Of a stretch of 64,000 nucleotides of DNA, positions 1 through 8,702 are shown one piece after another. This DNA is from Lysinibacillus sp. PLM2 (lineage in GTDB: Bacteria > Bacillota > Bacilli > Bacillales_A > Planococcaceae). Each line of letters opens with the position of its first letter. Within the stretch, counting starts at the first letter, position 1. The stretch is from positions 1,238,001-1,302,000 of the forward strand of contig AP025689.1 of assembly GCA_023168345.1 (NCBI GenBank), in the 5' to 3' direction. A program made the position numbers and the translations under genes. The notes under the pieces are model-generated. The model made no database searches, was not told where the DNA came from, and worked only from the letters and a program-made list of their open reading frames with translations.

Positions 1-49
1 TTAGCGCTATAACTTCATGTTGGAAATGATTCATAAAGGGGGAAAATGA

Positions 50-757
50 TTGTTTAAAAAAATAATAGCTTTTTTTCAAAAAATTTGGAGTAAGTTTCGA
101 ACTAAAGGAACGTACTATATAGGGGGGCACGATTCATTGCCAGTACCATTAACTAGAGAAGAAGAAATGACAGTTATTGAAGCCTTTATGAACGGAGATA
201 TGAGAGCTCGGGACACATTAATAGAAAGAAATTTACGACTCGTAGTCTATATTGCTAGACGATTTGATAATACCGGTACACCAATTGAGGATTTAATTAG
301 TATCGGATCTATTGGATTAATAAAGGCAATCGAAACATTCAACACAGAAAAAAACATAAAACTAGCTACTTATGCATCCCGCTGTATTGAAAATGAAATC
401 TTAATGCATCTACGAAAAACAAGTCGCATGAAAGGTGAAGTTTCTTTAGACGAACCTTTAAATTCTGATCCGGATGGAAATGAGTTATTGCTATCTGATA
501 TTTTAGGTACGGATGAAGAAATCATTATGAATGATGTTGAGAAAAAGATTGAACGTGCAACCATGTTCCAAGCAATCAATGGCTTAAGTGAAAGAGAAAG
601 ATACATCATGGAGTGTCGTTTTGGACTAAATGGTAAACAAGAAATGACACAAAAAGAAGTGGCCGATCATTTAGGAATTTCTCAATCGTATATTTCTAGG
701 TTAGAGAAAAAAATAATTTTAGACTTAAGAGAACATTTGAATCAGCCAATTTCATAA
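50..757 (+). CDS. sigE: Sporulation sigma factor SigE (mother cell)
   Basis: Directs early mother-cell transcription after asymmetric division. The protein is 235 aa with a short basic, hydrophobic N-terminus (about 22 residues) before TYYIGG. This is the position where family members are cut by SpoIIGA to turn pro-sigma-E into the active form. Sigma-70 region 2 is clear ([14 protein letters not shown], then [15 protein letters not shown]), and region 4 ends with the helix-turn-helix [13 protein letters not shown]. The TTG start at 50 is chosen because AAAGGGGGA lies 7 nt upstream. Usual length is about 239 aa, so it is complete. spoIIGA normally lies directly upstream and is outside the window. 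sigG follows downstream, as in B. subtilis. Confidence 0.96.
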   Translation: MFKKIIAFFQKIWSKFRTKGTYYIGGHDSLPVPLTREEEMTVIEAFMNGDMRARDTLIERNLRLVVYIARRFDNTGTPIEDLISIGSIGLIKAIETFNTEKNIKLATYASRCIENEILMHLRKTSRMKGEVSLDEPLNSDPDGNELLLSDILGTDEEIIMNDVEKKIERATMFQAINGLSERERYIMECRFGLNGKQEMTQKEVADHLGISQSYISRLEKKIILDLREHLNQPIS

Positions 758-857
758 GTTCTGTTTCATAATGAATAGAAAAAGAAAGGAAAATAATTAA
801 ACTCCAACTTAATATTTCATCATAAATTATATGCATGATCTTCCTATTTCATTATCA

Positions 858-884
858 ATTACATTTAAACATTTTAAATGTAAT
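858..884. repeat. Perfect 12-bp inverted repeat between sigE and sigG
   Basis: ATTACATTTAAA (858-869) and TTTAAATGTAAT (873-884) are exact reverse complements separated by CAT. No T-run follows, so it is not a classical terminator. The palindrome could be a weak transcription end for sigE or a protein-binding site upstream of the sigG promoter. The remainder of the 758-1102 gap holds only the candidate sigG promoter and AT-rich sequence. Confidence 0.6.
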
Positions 885-919
885 AATCTGTTTTGGATGA
901 AATTGGACGGAAGAATCGT

Positions 920-948
920 GCATATTCTTTTTTAATCCGGACAAACTT
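920..948 (+). promoter_or_regulatory. Candidate SigF/SigG-type promoter for sigG
   Basis: GCATA at 920-924, 14 nt, then GGACAAACTT at 939-948. This resembles the forespore sigma-F/-G consensus (GCATA-type -35 and GG-rich -10). In B. subtilis sigG is transcribed by sigma-F and by itself, so the context fits. The -10 deviates from consensus at one position and no start site is known here. Confidence 0.45.
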
Positions 949-1102
949 AAAAAACAGTTCAGAGAGAAAGTGAAATTACAATTTGCAGATAAAACTGTTC
1001 ATTGTAGTGACACAAAACCATGCATGTTGTTGTGAAGCACACATTGTGAAGCTTTACAGCAATATATGTGGGATAAAAAACAATAGTTCGGAGGAAAAGA
1101 AG

Positions 1103-1885
1103 ATGGTGCGAACAAAAGTAGAACTTTGTGGAGTTGATACTGCTTCTTTGCCAGTGCTAAAACATGAAGAGATGAGAGAGTTGTTTGTTCGACTACAAAA
1201 TGGTGAAGAATGGGTTAGAGACGAGCTTGTCATTTGTAATTTAAGACTTGTATTAAGTATTGTAGGCAGATTTTCGTATCGTGGTGAACAAGCAGACGAT
1301 TTGTTCCAAGTAGGTTGTATAGGATTATTAAAAGCAATTGACCACTTTGATTTAAAGCATAATGTTCGATTTTCAACATATGCTGTACCAATGATAATCG
1401 GAGAAATCCGCAGACATCTAAGAGATCATCATGCATTAAGAGTATCCCGCTCTTTAAGAGATATCGCATATAAAGCAATGCAAGCAAAAGAAAAGTTTAT
1501 ATCTGAAAACTTACATGAGCCGACGATTGAACAGTTGGCAGAAATGATTGAAATGAAGAAGGAAGACGTTTTATATGCACTTGATGCGATTCAAGATCCA
1601 CTATCATTACAAGAGCCAATTTATTCTGATGGTGGAGACGCAGTGTTTATTATGGATCAATTGCGTGATGATGGTGTATCAGAGGATCAATGGGTCGCAT
1701 ATGTTAGTGTGAAAGAAAGTATGCAAAAATTAGATGATAGACAGCAAATGATATTAGCGAAGAGATTTTATTATGGCGAAACACAAACTGAAATTGCAAA
1801 ATCACTAGGTATATCACAGGCCCAAATATCAAGATTAGAGAAAAATGCAATTGAAACGATGCAAAAAGATTATAAAGTAAATTAA
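1103..1885 (+). CDS. sigG: Sporulation sigma factor SigG (forespore)
   Basis: Late forespore sigma factor acting after engulfment. The 260 aa product matches the usual family length. The reading frame stays open upstream to 983, but the ATG at 1103 is chosen because GGAGGA (1090-1095) precedes it and the protein then begins with VRTKVELCGVDT, the conserved SigG N-terminus that in B. subtilis binds anti-sigma factors. Region 2 shows NLRLVLSIVGRF and DDLFQVGCIGLLKAI. Region 3 has VSRSLRDIAYKA. Region 4 ends with GISQAQISRLEKNAI. It lies downstream of sigE and is followed by a clear terminator. Confidence 0.96.
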   Translation: MVRTKVELCGVDTASLPVLKHEEMRELFVRLQNGEEWVRDELVICNLRLVLSIVGRFSYRGEQADDLFQVGCIGLLKAIDHFDLKHNVRFSTYAVPMIIGEIRRHLRDHHALRVSRSLRDIAYKAMQAKEKFISENLHEPTIEQLAEMIEMKKEDVLYALDAIQDPLSLQEPIYSDGGDAVFIMDQLRDDGVSEDQWVAYVSVKESMQKLDDRQQMILAKRFYYGETQTEIAKSLGISQAQISRLEKNAIETMQKDYKVN

Positions 1886-1910
1886 ATAATTATAGAATTC
1901 AGTACAACGA

Positions 1911-1940
1911 CGCACTAGTTAATTTAGTGCGTTTTTATTT
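1911..1940 (+). terminator. Intrinsic terminator after sigG
   Basis: CGCACTA (1911-1917) pairs with TAGTGCG (1925-1931) around a 7-nt loop, followed by TTTTTATTT. It ends the sigG transcript before ylmC. Confidence 0.85.
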
Positions 1941-1996
1941 TGTTCTCATTGTTTAGTTAAATAAAACATAAAAATAATTTCGAAGGGAGATTGATA

Positions 1997-2236
1997 ATGC
2001 GATTTTCGGTAGTACAACAAAAAGAAATTATTGAAGCTGGCAGTGGTAAATTTGTTGGCTACATTATTGATGCTGAAGTGGATGAACAATCAGGAAAAAT
2101 CGTATCTTTTCTAGTTTCTGAGCCAAAGAAATTTTTATCTTTTCTACAAGGAGAAGATTCTGTGAGAAAAGTCCTGATAAATGATATTCTAGTTATAGGA
2201 AAAGATGTCATATTAGTTAAATCATTATATGAATAG
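1997..2236 (+). CDS. ylmC: YlmC/YmxH family PRC-barrel protein
   Basis: Small 79-aa protein of the YlmC/YmxH family, found next to sigG in spore formers. It has a single PRC-barrel-like beta domain, with the GKFVGYIIDAEVDEQSGKIVSFLV pattern split over residues about 15-40. Function is unknown; family members are sometimes labelled sporulation proteins. A TTG at 1991 is in frame, but the ribosome-binding site GAAGGGAG at 1982-1989 is too close to it, so ATG 1997 is chosen. In B. subtilis ylmD follows, but here ylmE is next. Confidence 0.85.
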   Translation: MRFSVVQQKEIIEAGSGKFVGYIIDAEVDEQSGKIVSFLVSEPKKFLSFLQGEDSVRKVLINDILVIGKDVILVKSLYE

Positions 2237-2249
2237 GTCTGTCTATTCA

Positions 2250-2278
2250 TTGAAAATTACCATTGACATTGATACAAT
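2250..2278 (+). promoter_or_regulatory. Sigma-A promoter for ylmE-sepF-ylmG
   Basis: TTGAAA at 2250-2255, a 17-nt spacer, then TACAAT at 2273-2278. The predicted start near 2285 leaves a leader of about 25 nt before ylmE. This suggests the division-associated genes are transcribed separately from sigG-ylmC. Confidence 0.65.
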
Positions 2279-2309
2279 AGAGAAAAAAATATGCAAAGTT
2301 GGGTATTAA

Positions 2310-2978
2310 ATGGCTAAAATTAGTGATAATTTGAGACTAATTCAAAAACAAATCGAAGATGCAAAAGATAGATCAAATGCACAGCAAGATATAACAATTA
2401 TTGCAGTTACGAAACAAGTTACTACTGAAAGAGCCATAGAAGCAATTGAATCAGGAATTTTCCATTTAGGAGAAAACCGACCAGAAGGATTATTGGCAAA
2501 GAAAGAAGAAATAGAAGATAGAGCCAAATGGCATTTCATTGGTTCGCTGCAAACACGAAAAGTAAAACAAGTGATAAATGATATTGATTATCTTCATTCC
2601 TTAGATCGTATGAGCCTAGCAGAAGAAATTGAGAAACGAGCAGAAAGAACTGTAAATTGTTTTGTTCAAGCCAATGTTTCTGGAGAAGAATCTAAACATG
2701 GTCTTGCAAAAGAAGAAGTTTTGTCATTTATTCAATCATTATCACAGTTTACGAAGATTCGAATAGTTGGATTAATGACAATGGCGCCAAATACTGATGA
2801 TGAAGTCATAATAAGAAAAGTATTTTCAGATTTAAAAAAATTACAACAAGAAGTTGTTAAATTAAATTTACCATATGCACCTTGTACTGAATTATCAATG
2901 GGAATGTCAAATGATTTTGCAATTGCGGTTGAAGAAGGTGCGACATTTGTAAGGATTGGTACAGCTCTTGTTGGATAG
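2310..2978 (+). CDS. ylmE: YggS/YlmE family pyridoxal-phosphate-binding protein
   Basis: Homologue of PLPBP/YggS, a single-domain alanine-racemase-fold protein that binds pyridoxal 5'-phosphate and maintains vitamin B6 and amino-acid balance rather than catalysing a known reaction. It is 222 aa, typical for the family. The PLP lysine is in [13 protein letters not shown] (residues about 30-40). [18 protein letters not shown]-like [13 protein letters not shown], and [29 protein letters not shown] at the end are the conserved phosphate-binding parts. The start ATG at 2310 has a weak ribosome-binding site (AGTTGGG). It leads the sepF-ylmG group. Confidence 0.93.
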   Translation: MAKISDNLRLIQKQIEDAKDRSNAQQDITIIAVTKQVTTERAIEAIESGIFHLGENRPEGLLAKKEEIEDRAKWHFIGSLQTRKVKQVINDIDYLHSLDRMSLAEEIEKRAERTVNCFVQANVSGEESKHGLAKEEVLSFIQSLSQFTKIRIVGLMTMAPNTDDEVIIRKVFSDLKKLQQEVVKLNLPYAPCTELSMGMSNDFAIAVEEGATFVRIGTALVG

Positions 2979-2993
2979 AAAAGAGGGATATAA

Positions 2994-3455
2994 ATGAGCG
3001 TGAAGAATAAAATTAAAAATTTCTTTTATTTAGAAGAAGAAGACGAAGAAGAAGTTGTACAACCTTCCAATCAACCTTTAGTCAAACAACAAGAGGCTCC
3101 AATCAAATCTCGTGCGAAAAAAGAAAGAAAATTTGAATCAGAAGCACCAAAAAATGTTGTAAGTATACAGGCTGCGAATTCAATGAAAAACTCAAAAGTG
3201 GTCATTATCGAGCCACGTGTTTATGCAGAAGCACAAGATATTGCCGAACACTTAAAGAATAAACGAGCGATTATTGTGAATTTGCAACGGATTGATCGCG
3301 AACAAGGTGTACGTATTATTGATTTTTTAAGCGGGGCAGTATATGCATTAGCTGGTGATATTCAACGTATTGGCAATGATATTTTCCTTTGTACACCAGA
3401 TAATGTTGAAGTTTCGGGAGAAGTTTCAAATTATTTATATGATGATAACCAATAA
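2994..3455 (+). CDS. sepF: Cell division protein SepF
   Basis: FtsZ-binding protein that assembles into rings, bundles FtsZ filaments and anchors them to the membrane through its N-terminal amphipathic helix. At 153 aa it has the expected layout. Residues 1-14 (MSVKNKIKNFFYLE) form the membrane helix, an acidic/Gln-rich linker follows (about 15-60), and the C-terminal globular SepF domain starts near VVIIEPRVYAEAQDIAEHL and includes DFLSGAVYALAGDIQRIG. A good ribosome-binding site (AAGAGGGAT) lies just upstream. It sits between ylmE and ylmG, as in B. subtilis. Confidence 0.95.
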   Translation: MSVKNKIKNFFYLEEEDEEEVVQPSNQPLVKQQEAPIKSRAKKERKFESEAPKNVVSIQAANSMKNSKVVIIEPRVYAEAQDIAEHLKNKRAIIVNLQRIDREQGVRIIDFLSGAVYALAGDIQRIGNDIFLCTPDNVEVSGEVSNYLYDDNQ

Positions 3456-3477
3456 ACTAGTGAGGTAAAAACATTCT

Positions 3478-3759
3478 ATGGGTTTAAGCGAAATTTATTA
3501 TTTTATTTATATGCTATTTACAGTATACCAATTTATGATTATTGGTTATATATTAATGTCGTGGATACCATCTCTACAAGAGTCTAGTATTGGACGAATA
3601 CTTGGTAAATTGGTAGAGCCTTATTTAGGTATTTTTAGAAAATTCATTCCACCGATTGGCATGATTGATTTTTCACCAATTATTGCATTGTTATTATTAG
3701 GATTCATTAGACAAGGTGTACTAATTGTAGTACAAAATATTTATATGACATTCTTTTAA
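3478..3759 (+). CDS. ylmG: YggT family membrane protein (YlmG)
   Basis: Short integral membrane protein of 93 aa with two hydrophobic segments (about residues 7-30 and 63-90). Between them is the conserved family loop with SWIP and LVEPYLGIFRKFIPPIG. YggT/YlmG proteins are linked to division, osmotic tolerance or chloroplast nucleoid distribution; the molecular role is not settled. It follows sepF by 22 bases and is closed by a terminator at 3770-3791. Confidence 0.9.
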   Translation: MGLSEIYYFIYMLFTVYQFMIIGYILMSWIPSLQESSIGRILGKLVEPYLGIFRKFIPPIGMIDFSPIIALLLLGFIRQGVLIVVQNIYMTFF

Positions 3760-3769
3760 TAAATTAATT

Positions 3770-3791
3770 CCCTACTATGTAGGGTTTTTTT
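3770..3791 (+). terminator. Intrinsic terminator after ylmG
   Basis: CCCTAC (3770-3775) pairs with GTAGGG (3779-3784), loop TAT, followed by seven Ts. The short stem may allow some readthrough into ylmH. Confidence 0.8.
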
Positions 3792-3840
3792 ATTTATTGA
3801 CCAAAATAATTCTATTCAAATTAAAAAGTGAGGAAAATTA

Positions 3841-4626
3841 ATGGAGCACCTTATTCAACATTTTAGAAAAGAAGAACAACCCTTTATTGAACGTGTTTTA
3901 GAATGGCAACGTGATGTTGAATATCGTTATGACAATCGGTTAACAGATTTCTTAGATCCGCGGGAACAATTTATTGTATCAAGTATCGTTGGTCAAAATA
4001 GTGACTTATCTATCCATAGTGCTGGTTTGTTCGAAGATGCTGAAAGAAAAAGAATGATCATCAGCCCATCTTATTTTCAATCAAGCTTAGAGGATTTTGA
4101 AATTTCCGTTTTCCAAGTAAAATATCCATCAAAATTTATCCAATTAAGACATAAAGATGTTTTAGGAGCGTTGCTGTCATTAGGGATAAATCGTTCGAAG
4201 TTTGGCGATATAAAAATTGCTGAGGATATTATTCAATTCGCTGTTACTTCTGACATTACCGATTATTTACTTATCAATCTTACTAGTATAGGAAAATCTA
4301 AGATCCATTTAGAATTACTTAGTGATATGGATGGAATTATTCAAAGTGCTGATAAGTGGGTAGAAAATACGTTCACCATATCTTCGATGAGATTGGATGC
4401 TATATTAGCGACAATGTTAAAAATTTCACGTGAAAAAGCAAAACTGTTTATTCAAGGTGGCAAGGTAAAGGTTAATTGGACGGTCCGAGAGTCTACCTCT
4501 TTTGAATTGCAAGAAGGAGATATCATTTCTGTAAGTGGATTTGGCCGTTTTAAAATAATAATGACTGAAGGACGTACAAAAAAGGATAAAATTCGCCTAA
4601 AAATAGGTCATTTAGTACAAAAATGA
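3841..4626 (+). CDS. ylmH: S4-domain RNA-binding protein YlmH
   Basis: 261-aa protein with an N-terminal YlmH-type domain and a C-terminal S4 RNA-binding domain (residues about 182-245: MRLDAILATMLKISREKAKLFIQGGKVKVN). Work on B. subtilis YlmH (established knowledge) links it to rescue of stalled large ribosomal subunits carrying peptidyl-tRNA, alongside RqcH, which is also encoded in this window. Start ATG 3841 follows a GTGAGGA ribosome-binding site. It lies between ylmG and divIVA as expected. Confidence 0.92.
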   Translation: MEHLIQHFRKEEQPFIERVLEWQRDVEYRYDNRLTDFLDPREQFIVSSIVGQNSDLSIHSAGLFEDAERKRMIISPSYFQSSLEDFEISVFQVKYPSKFIQLRHKDVLGALLSLGINRSKFGDIKIAEDIIQFAVTSDITDYLLINLTSIGKSKIHLELLSDMDGIIQSADKWVENTFTISSMRLDAILATMLKISREKAKLFIQGGKVKVNWTVRESTSFELQEGDIISVSGFGRFKIIMTEGRTKKDKIRLKIGHLVQK

Positions 4627-4679
4627 AAGTTTTGTGTTGAAAATAATGAAATTGTAATGCGAAGATGCCGTTCCATCTG

Positions 4680-4685
4680 TATAAT
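4680..4685 (+). promoter_or_regulatory. Candidate -10 for divIVA
   Basis: A perfect TATAAT at 4680-4685 sits 38 nt before the divIVA start. I do not find a convincing -35 at 16-18 nt. Confidence 0.35.
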
Positions 4686-4723
4686 AGAAATAAAATCAAC
4701 TGAAGAAAAGGAGTGTATAGTCT

Positions 4724-5350
4724 ATGCCATTATCCCCTCTTGATATACATAATAAAGAATTCACACGTGGTTTCCGTGGTTACGCAGAAGATGAGGTCAA
4801 TGAATTTTTAGATCAAGTTATAAAAGATTACGAGATTATATTAAGAGAGAAAAAAGAATTAGAAGATAAAATTAAATCCATGACTGAGCGTATGTCACAC
4901 TATAATACACTTGAAGACACTCTACAAAAATCTATAATCGTTGCTCAGGAAGCGGCTGAAGAAGTTCGTCGTAATGCACAGCAAGAAGCAAAATTAATCA
5001 TTAAAGAAGCAGAAAAAAACGCAGATCGAATTATAAACGAAGCTTTAACGAAGTCTCGTAAAGTTGCGATTGAAATTAATGATTTGAAAAAACAATCAAA
5101 AGTGTTCCGTGGACGCCTTAAAATGTTGGTGGAAGCACAATTAGATATGATTAAATCAGATGATTGGGATACATTGATGGAATATGATATTGGTTTAACT
5201 AGTATCCAAGATCAGAAAAGAATAGACGATGAAGAAGATCAATACGTAGGTGCAAAATATAAGGAAGAAGAAACGAATTATCATTCCTTCTATGAAGATG
5301 AAGAAGAGGAAAGAAAAGCAACAAACGAAGAATTAAATCATTTATTATAA
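4724..5350 (+). CDS. divIVA: DivIVA cell-pole/division protein
   Basis: Coiled-coil scaffold that binds curved membrane at poles and septa and recruits MinJ/MinCD, SpoIIE or RacA in relatives. The protein is 208 aa. The N-terminal lipid-binding domain (residues 1-60) begins MPLSPLDIHNKEFTRGFRGY and contains EDEVNEFLDQVIKDYE. Long heptad-rich coiled coil covers about 28-145. The C-terminus is very acidic (DDEEDQYVG, EDEEEERKA). Start ATG 4724 has AAAGGAG at 4707-4713. A separate transcription unit from ileS, whose own promoter lies just downstream. Confidence 0.95.
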   Translation: MPLSPLDIHNKEFTRGFRGYAEDEVNEFLDQVIKDYEIILREKKELEDKIKSMTERMSHYNTLEDTLQKSIIVAQEAAEEVRRNAQQEAKLIIKEAEKNADRIINEALTKSRKVAIEINDLKKQSKVFRGRLKMLVEAQLDMIKSDDWDTLMEYDIGLTSIQDQKRIDDEEDQYVGAKYKEEETNYHSFYEDEEEERKATNEELNHLL

Positions 5351-5379
5351 TTTGTACTAAAGACTTATGACAATTTTAC

Positions 5380-5408
5380 TTGACGTAAATTATTCCTTTT
5401 CATATACT
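5380..5408 (+). promoter_or_regulatory. Sigma-A promoter of ileS
   Basis: TTGACG (5380-5385), 17-nt spacer, TATACT (5403-5408). Both hexamers and the spacing are the same as in the pyr operon promoter at 10090. The start near 5415 lies upstream of the T-box leader. Confidence 0.7.
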
Positions 5409-5447
5409 GAAACACAAGTGTATAAATGATTATTTATATTATATTGC

Positions 5448-5693
5448 GTTGATGGAGACAGTATTTTTTGAGGGTAGTACTAGCGATTCGAGGGTGGTGG
5501 AAGCTCGAACAATGCGCTCGAAAATGAAAATCACTCCTGAGCTAAATCACTGAAATGAGTAGGTGGTTTCGTTATCACACGACGTTACAGTGTCTAAGAG
5601 GCAAGTTTCTGTTTGTTAAAACTTGCAAATTAGGGTGGTACCACGAGAGCAAGCTCTTCGTCCCTTTGGGATGAGGGGCTTTTTTTATTTTAG
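5448..5693 (+). promoter_or_regulatory. T-box riboswitch (isoleucine) controlling ileS
   Basis: tRNA-sensing leader. The Stem I base pairs GGAG (5454-5457) with CTCC (5534-5537), and an AGTA motif follows at 5460-5463. The specifier codon is most likely ATC (5530-5532), an isoleucine codon just 5' of the closing strand, matching the downstream gene. The invariant T-box AGGGTGGTACCACG is at 5632-5645. It is followed by a 13-bp terminator stem, AGCTCTTCGTCCC (5652-5664) against GGGATGAGGGGCT (5668-5680), and a T-rich run to 5690. Uncharged tRNA-Ile is expected to stabilise the antiterminator and switch ileS on. Confidence 0.92.
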
Positions 5694-5792
5694 GTCTACA
5701 GGATGTAGGTCGCAGATTTTTTTCGGCACCGAAAGCATAAACCGTAGGTGCAAAGGTGTTGCTACAGGACATGGCATTTTACGCCTTTGTTC
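5694..5792 (+). repeat. Structured repeat-like element in the ileS 5' leader
   Basis: Between the T-box terminator and the ileS ribosome-binding site lies a 100-nt segment made of small palindromes. They are CTACAGGATGTAG (5696-5708), GCACC/GGTGC (5726-5730 and 5747-5751), and GCTACAGGACATGGC (5761-5775), which partly repeats the first (CTACAGGA). The sequence is more GC-rich than the surroundings and resembles dispersed palindromic repeats I associate with Lysinibacillus-like genomes. That identity is recollection, not a search result. It keeps an open frame that runs into ileS. Confidence 0.5.
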
Positions 5793-5822
5793 ATTAAAAA
5801 AGAGAATATAGGAGGAATCACA

Positions 5823-8582
5823 ATGGTAGAGTATAAAGATACATTATTAATGCCAAAAACAGATTTCCCAATGCGCGGAAATTTACCAGCAAATGAACCA
5901 AAAATTCAAGAAAAATGGGATGAACTGGATATCAATGCTTTAGTAAATAAAAGAACTGAAGGACGTCCACACTTTGTATTACACGATGGACCTCCATATG
6001 CAAACGGTGATCTCCATATTGGTCACGCTTTAAACAAGGTTCTTAAAGATATGATTAACCGTCATCGTTCAATGACTGGTTATCATGTACCTTATGTTCC
6101 AGGTTGGGATACACATGGTTTGCCAATCGAGCAAGCGTTAACTAATAAAGGTGTCAATCGCAAAGAAATGACTGTTGCTGAGTTTCGTGAATTATGTAAA
6201 CAGTATGCATATGAACAAATTTCAAATCAAAAATCACAATTCAAACGACTTGGTGTTCGTGGTGATTGGGAAAATCCTTATATCACTTTAGTTCCTGAAT
6301 TTGAAGCTCGTCAAATTGAAGTATTTGGTAGAATGGCTGAAAGAGGTTATATCTATAAAGGGTTAAAACCGGTGTATTGGTCACCATCTTCGGAGTCAGC
6401 ACTCGCTGAAGCGGAAATCGAGTATAAAGATATTAAATCACCATCAATTTATGTAAGCTTTGAAATTAAAGATAGTAAAGGTGTAGTGCCTCAAGATGCA
6501 AAATTCATCATCTGGACTACAACTCCTTGGACAATTCCTGCGAACCTTGGTATCACAGTAAATGCAGATATTACGTATGTAGTGGTTCAAGTAAATGACA
6601 ACAAATTTATCATTGCGAAAGATTTATTAGAAGCTGTATCAACAACTATTGAGTGGGAATCTTATGAAGTTATTCAAGAACTAAAGGGTGAACAGTTAGA
6701 ATACATCGTTGCGAAACATCCGATTTATGGCCGTGACTCTTTAATTATGTTAGGGGATCATGTTACAACTGATGCTGGTACAGGATGCGTTCATACAGCA
6801 CCAGGTCACGGGGAAGACGACTTTAATGTTGGTAAAAAATATGGTCTTGAAGTACTTAGCCCAGTGAATGATCAAGGTTGCTATACAAGTGAAGCACCTG
6901 GTTTTGAAGGATTATTCTATGATGATGCAAACAAAGTCATTACTGAAAAGTTAAAAGAAGTTGGCGCTTTAGAAAAACTAACATTTATTAAACACTCATA
7001 CCCACATGACTGGCGTACGAAAAAACCAGTTATTTACCGTGCTACACCACAATGGTTCTGTTCAGTAGAAGCATTCCGTGATCAATTATTACAAGCAATT
7101 CATGATACATCGTTCACGCCAGCATGGGGAGAAACACGTTTATTCAATATGATTCGTGACCGTGGTGACTGGTGTATTTCGAGACAACGTGCATGGGGTG
7201 TTCCAATCCCAGTATTCTATGCGGAAAGTGGAGAAGAAATTATTACACCAGAGACAATTGCACATGTTTCAAAATTATTCCGTGAGCATGGTTCGAATAT
7301 TTGGTTCCAACGTGAAGCGAAGGATTTATTACCAGAAGGATTTACTCACCCAGGTAGTCCAAACGGCAGATTCTCAAAAGAAAATGACATTATGGACGTT
7401 TGGTTTGACTCTGGTTCGACTCACCAAGGTGTATTAGTTGAGCGTGGAATGAAATATCCAGCTGATCTTTATCTTGAAGGTTCAGACCAATACCGTGGTT
7501 GGTTTAACTCTTCATTAATTACATCAGTAGCGATTAATGGTCATGCACCATATAAAGGATTACTTTCTCATGGTTTCGTTTTAGATGGTGAAGGCCGTAA
7601 GATGTCTAAGTCTTTAGGAAACGTTATTCTTCCACAAAAAGTTATGGATCAATATGGTGCAGATATTCTACGCCTTTGGGTGGCATCTGTTGATTATACA
7701 AGTGATGTTCGTATTTCAATGGATATGCTAAAACAAATTTCAGAAGTATACCGTAAAATTCGAAATACACTAAGATTCCTACACGGGAACCTACAAGACT
7801 ATAACAATGAAACAGATCGTGTAGCATATGAAGATTTACGTGAAATGGACCAATATATGTACATGCGCCTGCAAGATGTATTAAAACAAGTGCGCAATGC
7901 ATATGACCAATATGAATTTGCAAATGTATATCATGTGATTAACAACTTTGTTGCTGTTGAATTATCTGCGTTCTATTTAGATATCGCGAAAGATGTAGTT
8001 TACATTGAAGGTGCAGATAATAAGGCGCGTCGTGCAATGCAAACAGTTATGTACGATACACTATTAACACTATTAAAAGTATTAACACCAATTCTTCCAC
8101 ATACAACAGATGAGCTTTGGTCTTATTTAGGTGCAGAAGAAGTGTCCGTTCAATTAACAGACTTCCCAGAAGTGGATGTACGTGATAATTTTGCAGATTT
8201 ACGTGCAAAATGGAATAAAGTCATCGATCTTCGTGATGAAGTATTAAAAGCATTGGAAGAAGCACGTAATGCTAAAGTGATTGGTAAATCATTAGAAGCA
8301 AAAGTATTCATTTACGCTGACAAAGAAGTGGTGGATATCATTAATGATGAAGCGGTAAACTTTGCTCAAATTTCAATCGTATCCCAATTACAAGTTGCTG
8401 GAGGAAAAAATGATGCTCCTGAAAATGCACTTGTACTTGATAAAACTTCGATTGTTGTTGAAAAGGCGACTGGTGAAAAATGTGAACGTTGTTGGTCATA
8501 TTCAGAAACTGTAGGTCAGCATGAAAAACATCCTTCACTATGCGTTCGTTGTGCAGATGTCGTAGAAAAATATTATATTTAA
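5823..8582 (+). CDS. ileS: Isoleucyl-tRNA synthetase
   Basis: Class I aminoacyl-tRNA synthetase that charges tRNA-Ile and edits mischarged valine. It is 919 aa. HIGH is at residues 65-68, in [17 protein letters not shown]. The editing domain has [12 protein letters not shown] and [20 protein letters not shown] is at about 593-597, and the C-terminal zinc finger has CERCW and CVRCAD. The frame is open from 5748, but ATG 5823 is chosen because AGGAGG (5810-5815) precedes it and the conserved N-terminus [18 protein letters not shown] starts there. It has bacterial-type length and is controlled by the upstream T-box. Confidence 0.98.
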   Translation: MVEYKDTLLMPKTDFPMRGNLPANEPKIQEKWDELDINALVNKRTEGRPHFVLHDGPPYANGDLHIGHALNKVLKDMINRHRSMTGYHVPYVPGWDTHGLPIEQALTNKGVNRKEMTVAEFRELCKQYAYEQISNQKSQFKRLGVRGDWENPYITLVPEFEARQIEVFGRMAERGYIYKGLKPVYWSPSSESALAEAEIEYKDIKSPSIYVSFEIKDSKGVVPQDAKFIIWTTTPWTIPANLGITVNADITYVVVQVNDNKFIIAKDLLEAVSTTIEWESYEVIQELKGEQLEYIVAKHPIYGRDSLIMLGDHVTTDAGTGCVHTAPGHGEDDFNVGKKYGLEVLSPVNDQGCYTSEAPGFEGLFYDDANKVITEKLKEVGALEKLTFIKHSYPHDWRTKKPVIYRATPQWFCSVEAFRDQLLQAIHDTSFTPAWGETRLFNMIRDRGDWCISRQRAWGVPIPVFYAESGEEIITPETIAHVSKLFREHGSNIWFQREAKDLLPEGFTHPGSPNGRFSKENDIMDVWFDSGSTHQGVLVERGMKYPADLYLEGSDQYRGWFNSSLITSVAINGHAPYKGLLSHGFVLDGEGRKMSKSLGNVILPQKVMDQYGADILRLWVASVDYTSDVRISMDMLKQISEVYRKIRNTLRFLHGNLQDYNNETDRVAYEDLREMDQYMYMRLQDVLKQVRNAYDQYEFANVYHVINNFVAVELSAFYLDIAKDVVYIEGADNKARRAMQTVMYDTLLTLLKVLTPILPHTTDELWSYLGAEEVSVQLTDFPEVDVRDNFADLRAKWNKVIDLRDEVLKALEEARNAKVIGKSLEAKVFIYADKEVVDIINDEAVNFAQISIVSQLQVAGGKNDAPENALVLDKTSIVVEKATGEKCERCWSYSETVGQHEKHPSLCVRCADVVEKYYI

Positions 8583-8594
8583 TAAAATTATTTG

Positions 8595-8625
8595 CCGCTC
8601 TCGGATTCCTTCGAGAGCGGTATAT
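8595..8625 (+). terminator. Hairpin terminator after ileS
   Basis: CCGCTCTCG (8595-8603) pairs perfectly with CGAGAGCGG (8612-8620) and is followed by TATATTTAT. The stem is strong but the T-run is interrupted. Confidence 0.7.
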
Positions 8626-8659
8626 TTATGTAAATTCATTAGGATATGGATATAATTTA

Positions 8660-8668
8660 TGCTAGAAT
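8660..8668 (+). promoter_or_regulatory. Candidate extended -10 promoter for lspA
   Basis: TGC-TAGAAT at 8660-8668 is an extended -10. The -35 region is poor. A start near 8675 would lie inside the open frame that begins at 8646, supporting the downstream GTG as the true lspA start. Confidence 0.4.
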
Positions 8669-8702
8669 AATGAAGATATCTGAGCGTGAACGGGGGAATA
8701 CT

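Noticed and set aside
1-49. 3' end of spoIIGA
   Set aside because: Stops occur in all plus frames here and I could not match the few residues to SpoIIGA, so no partial gene is called.
983-1102. 40-codon N-terminal extension of SigG
   Set aside because: It lacks a ribosome-binding site at 983, lies after the candidate promoter by little, and the 260-aa form from ATG 1103 matches the family.
5748-5822. 25-codon extension of IleRS
   Set aside because: It lies in the repeat-like leader segment; a strong AGGAGG and the conserved N-terminus mark ATG 5823 as the start.
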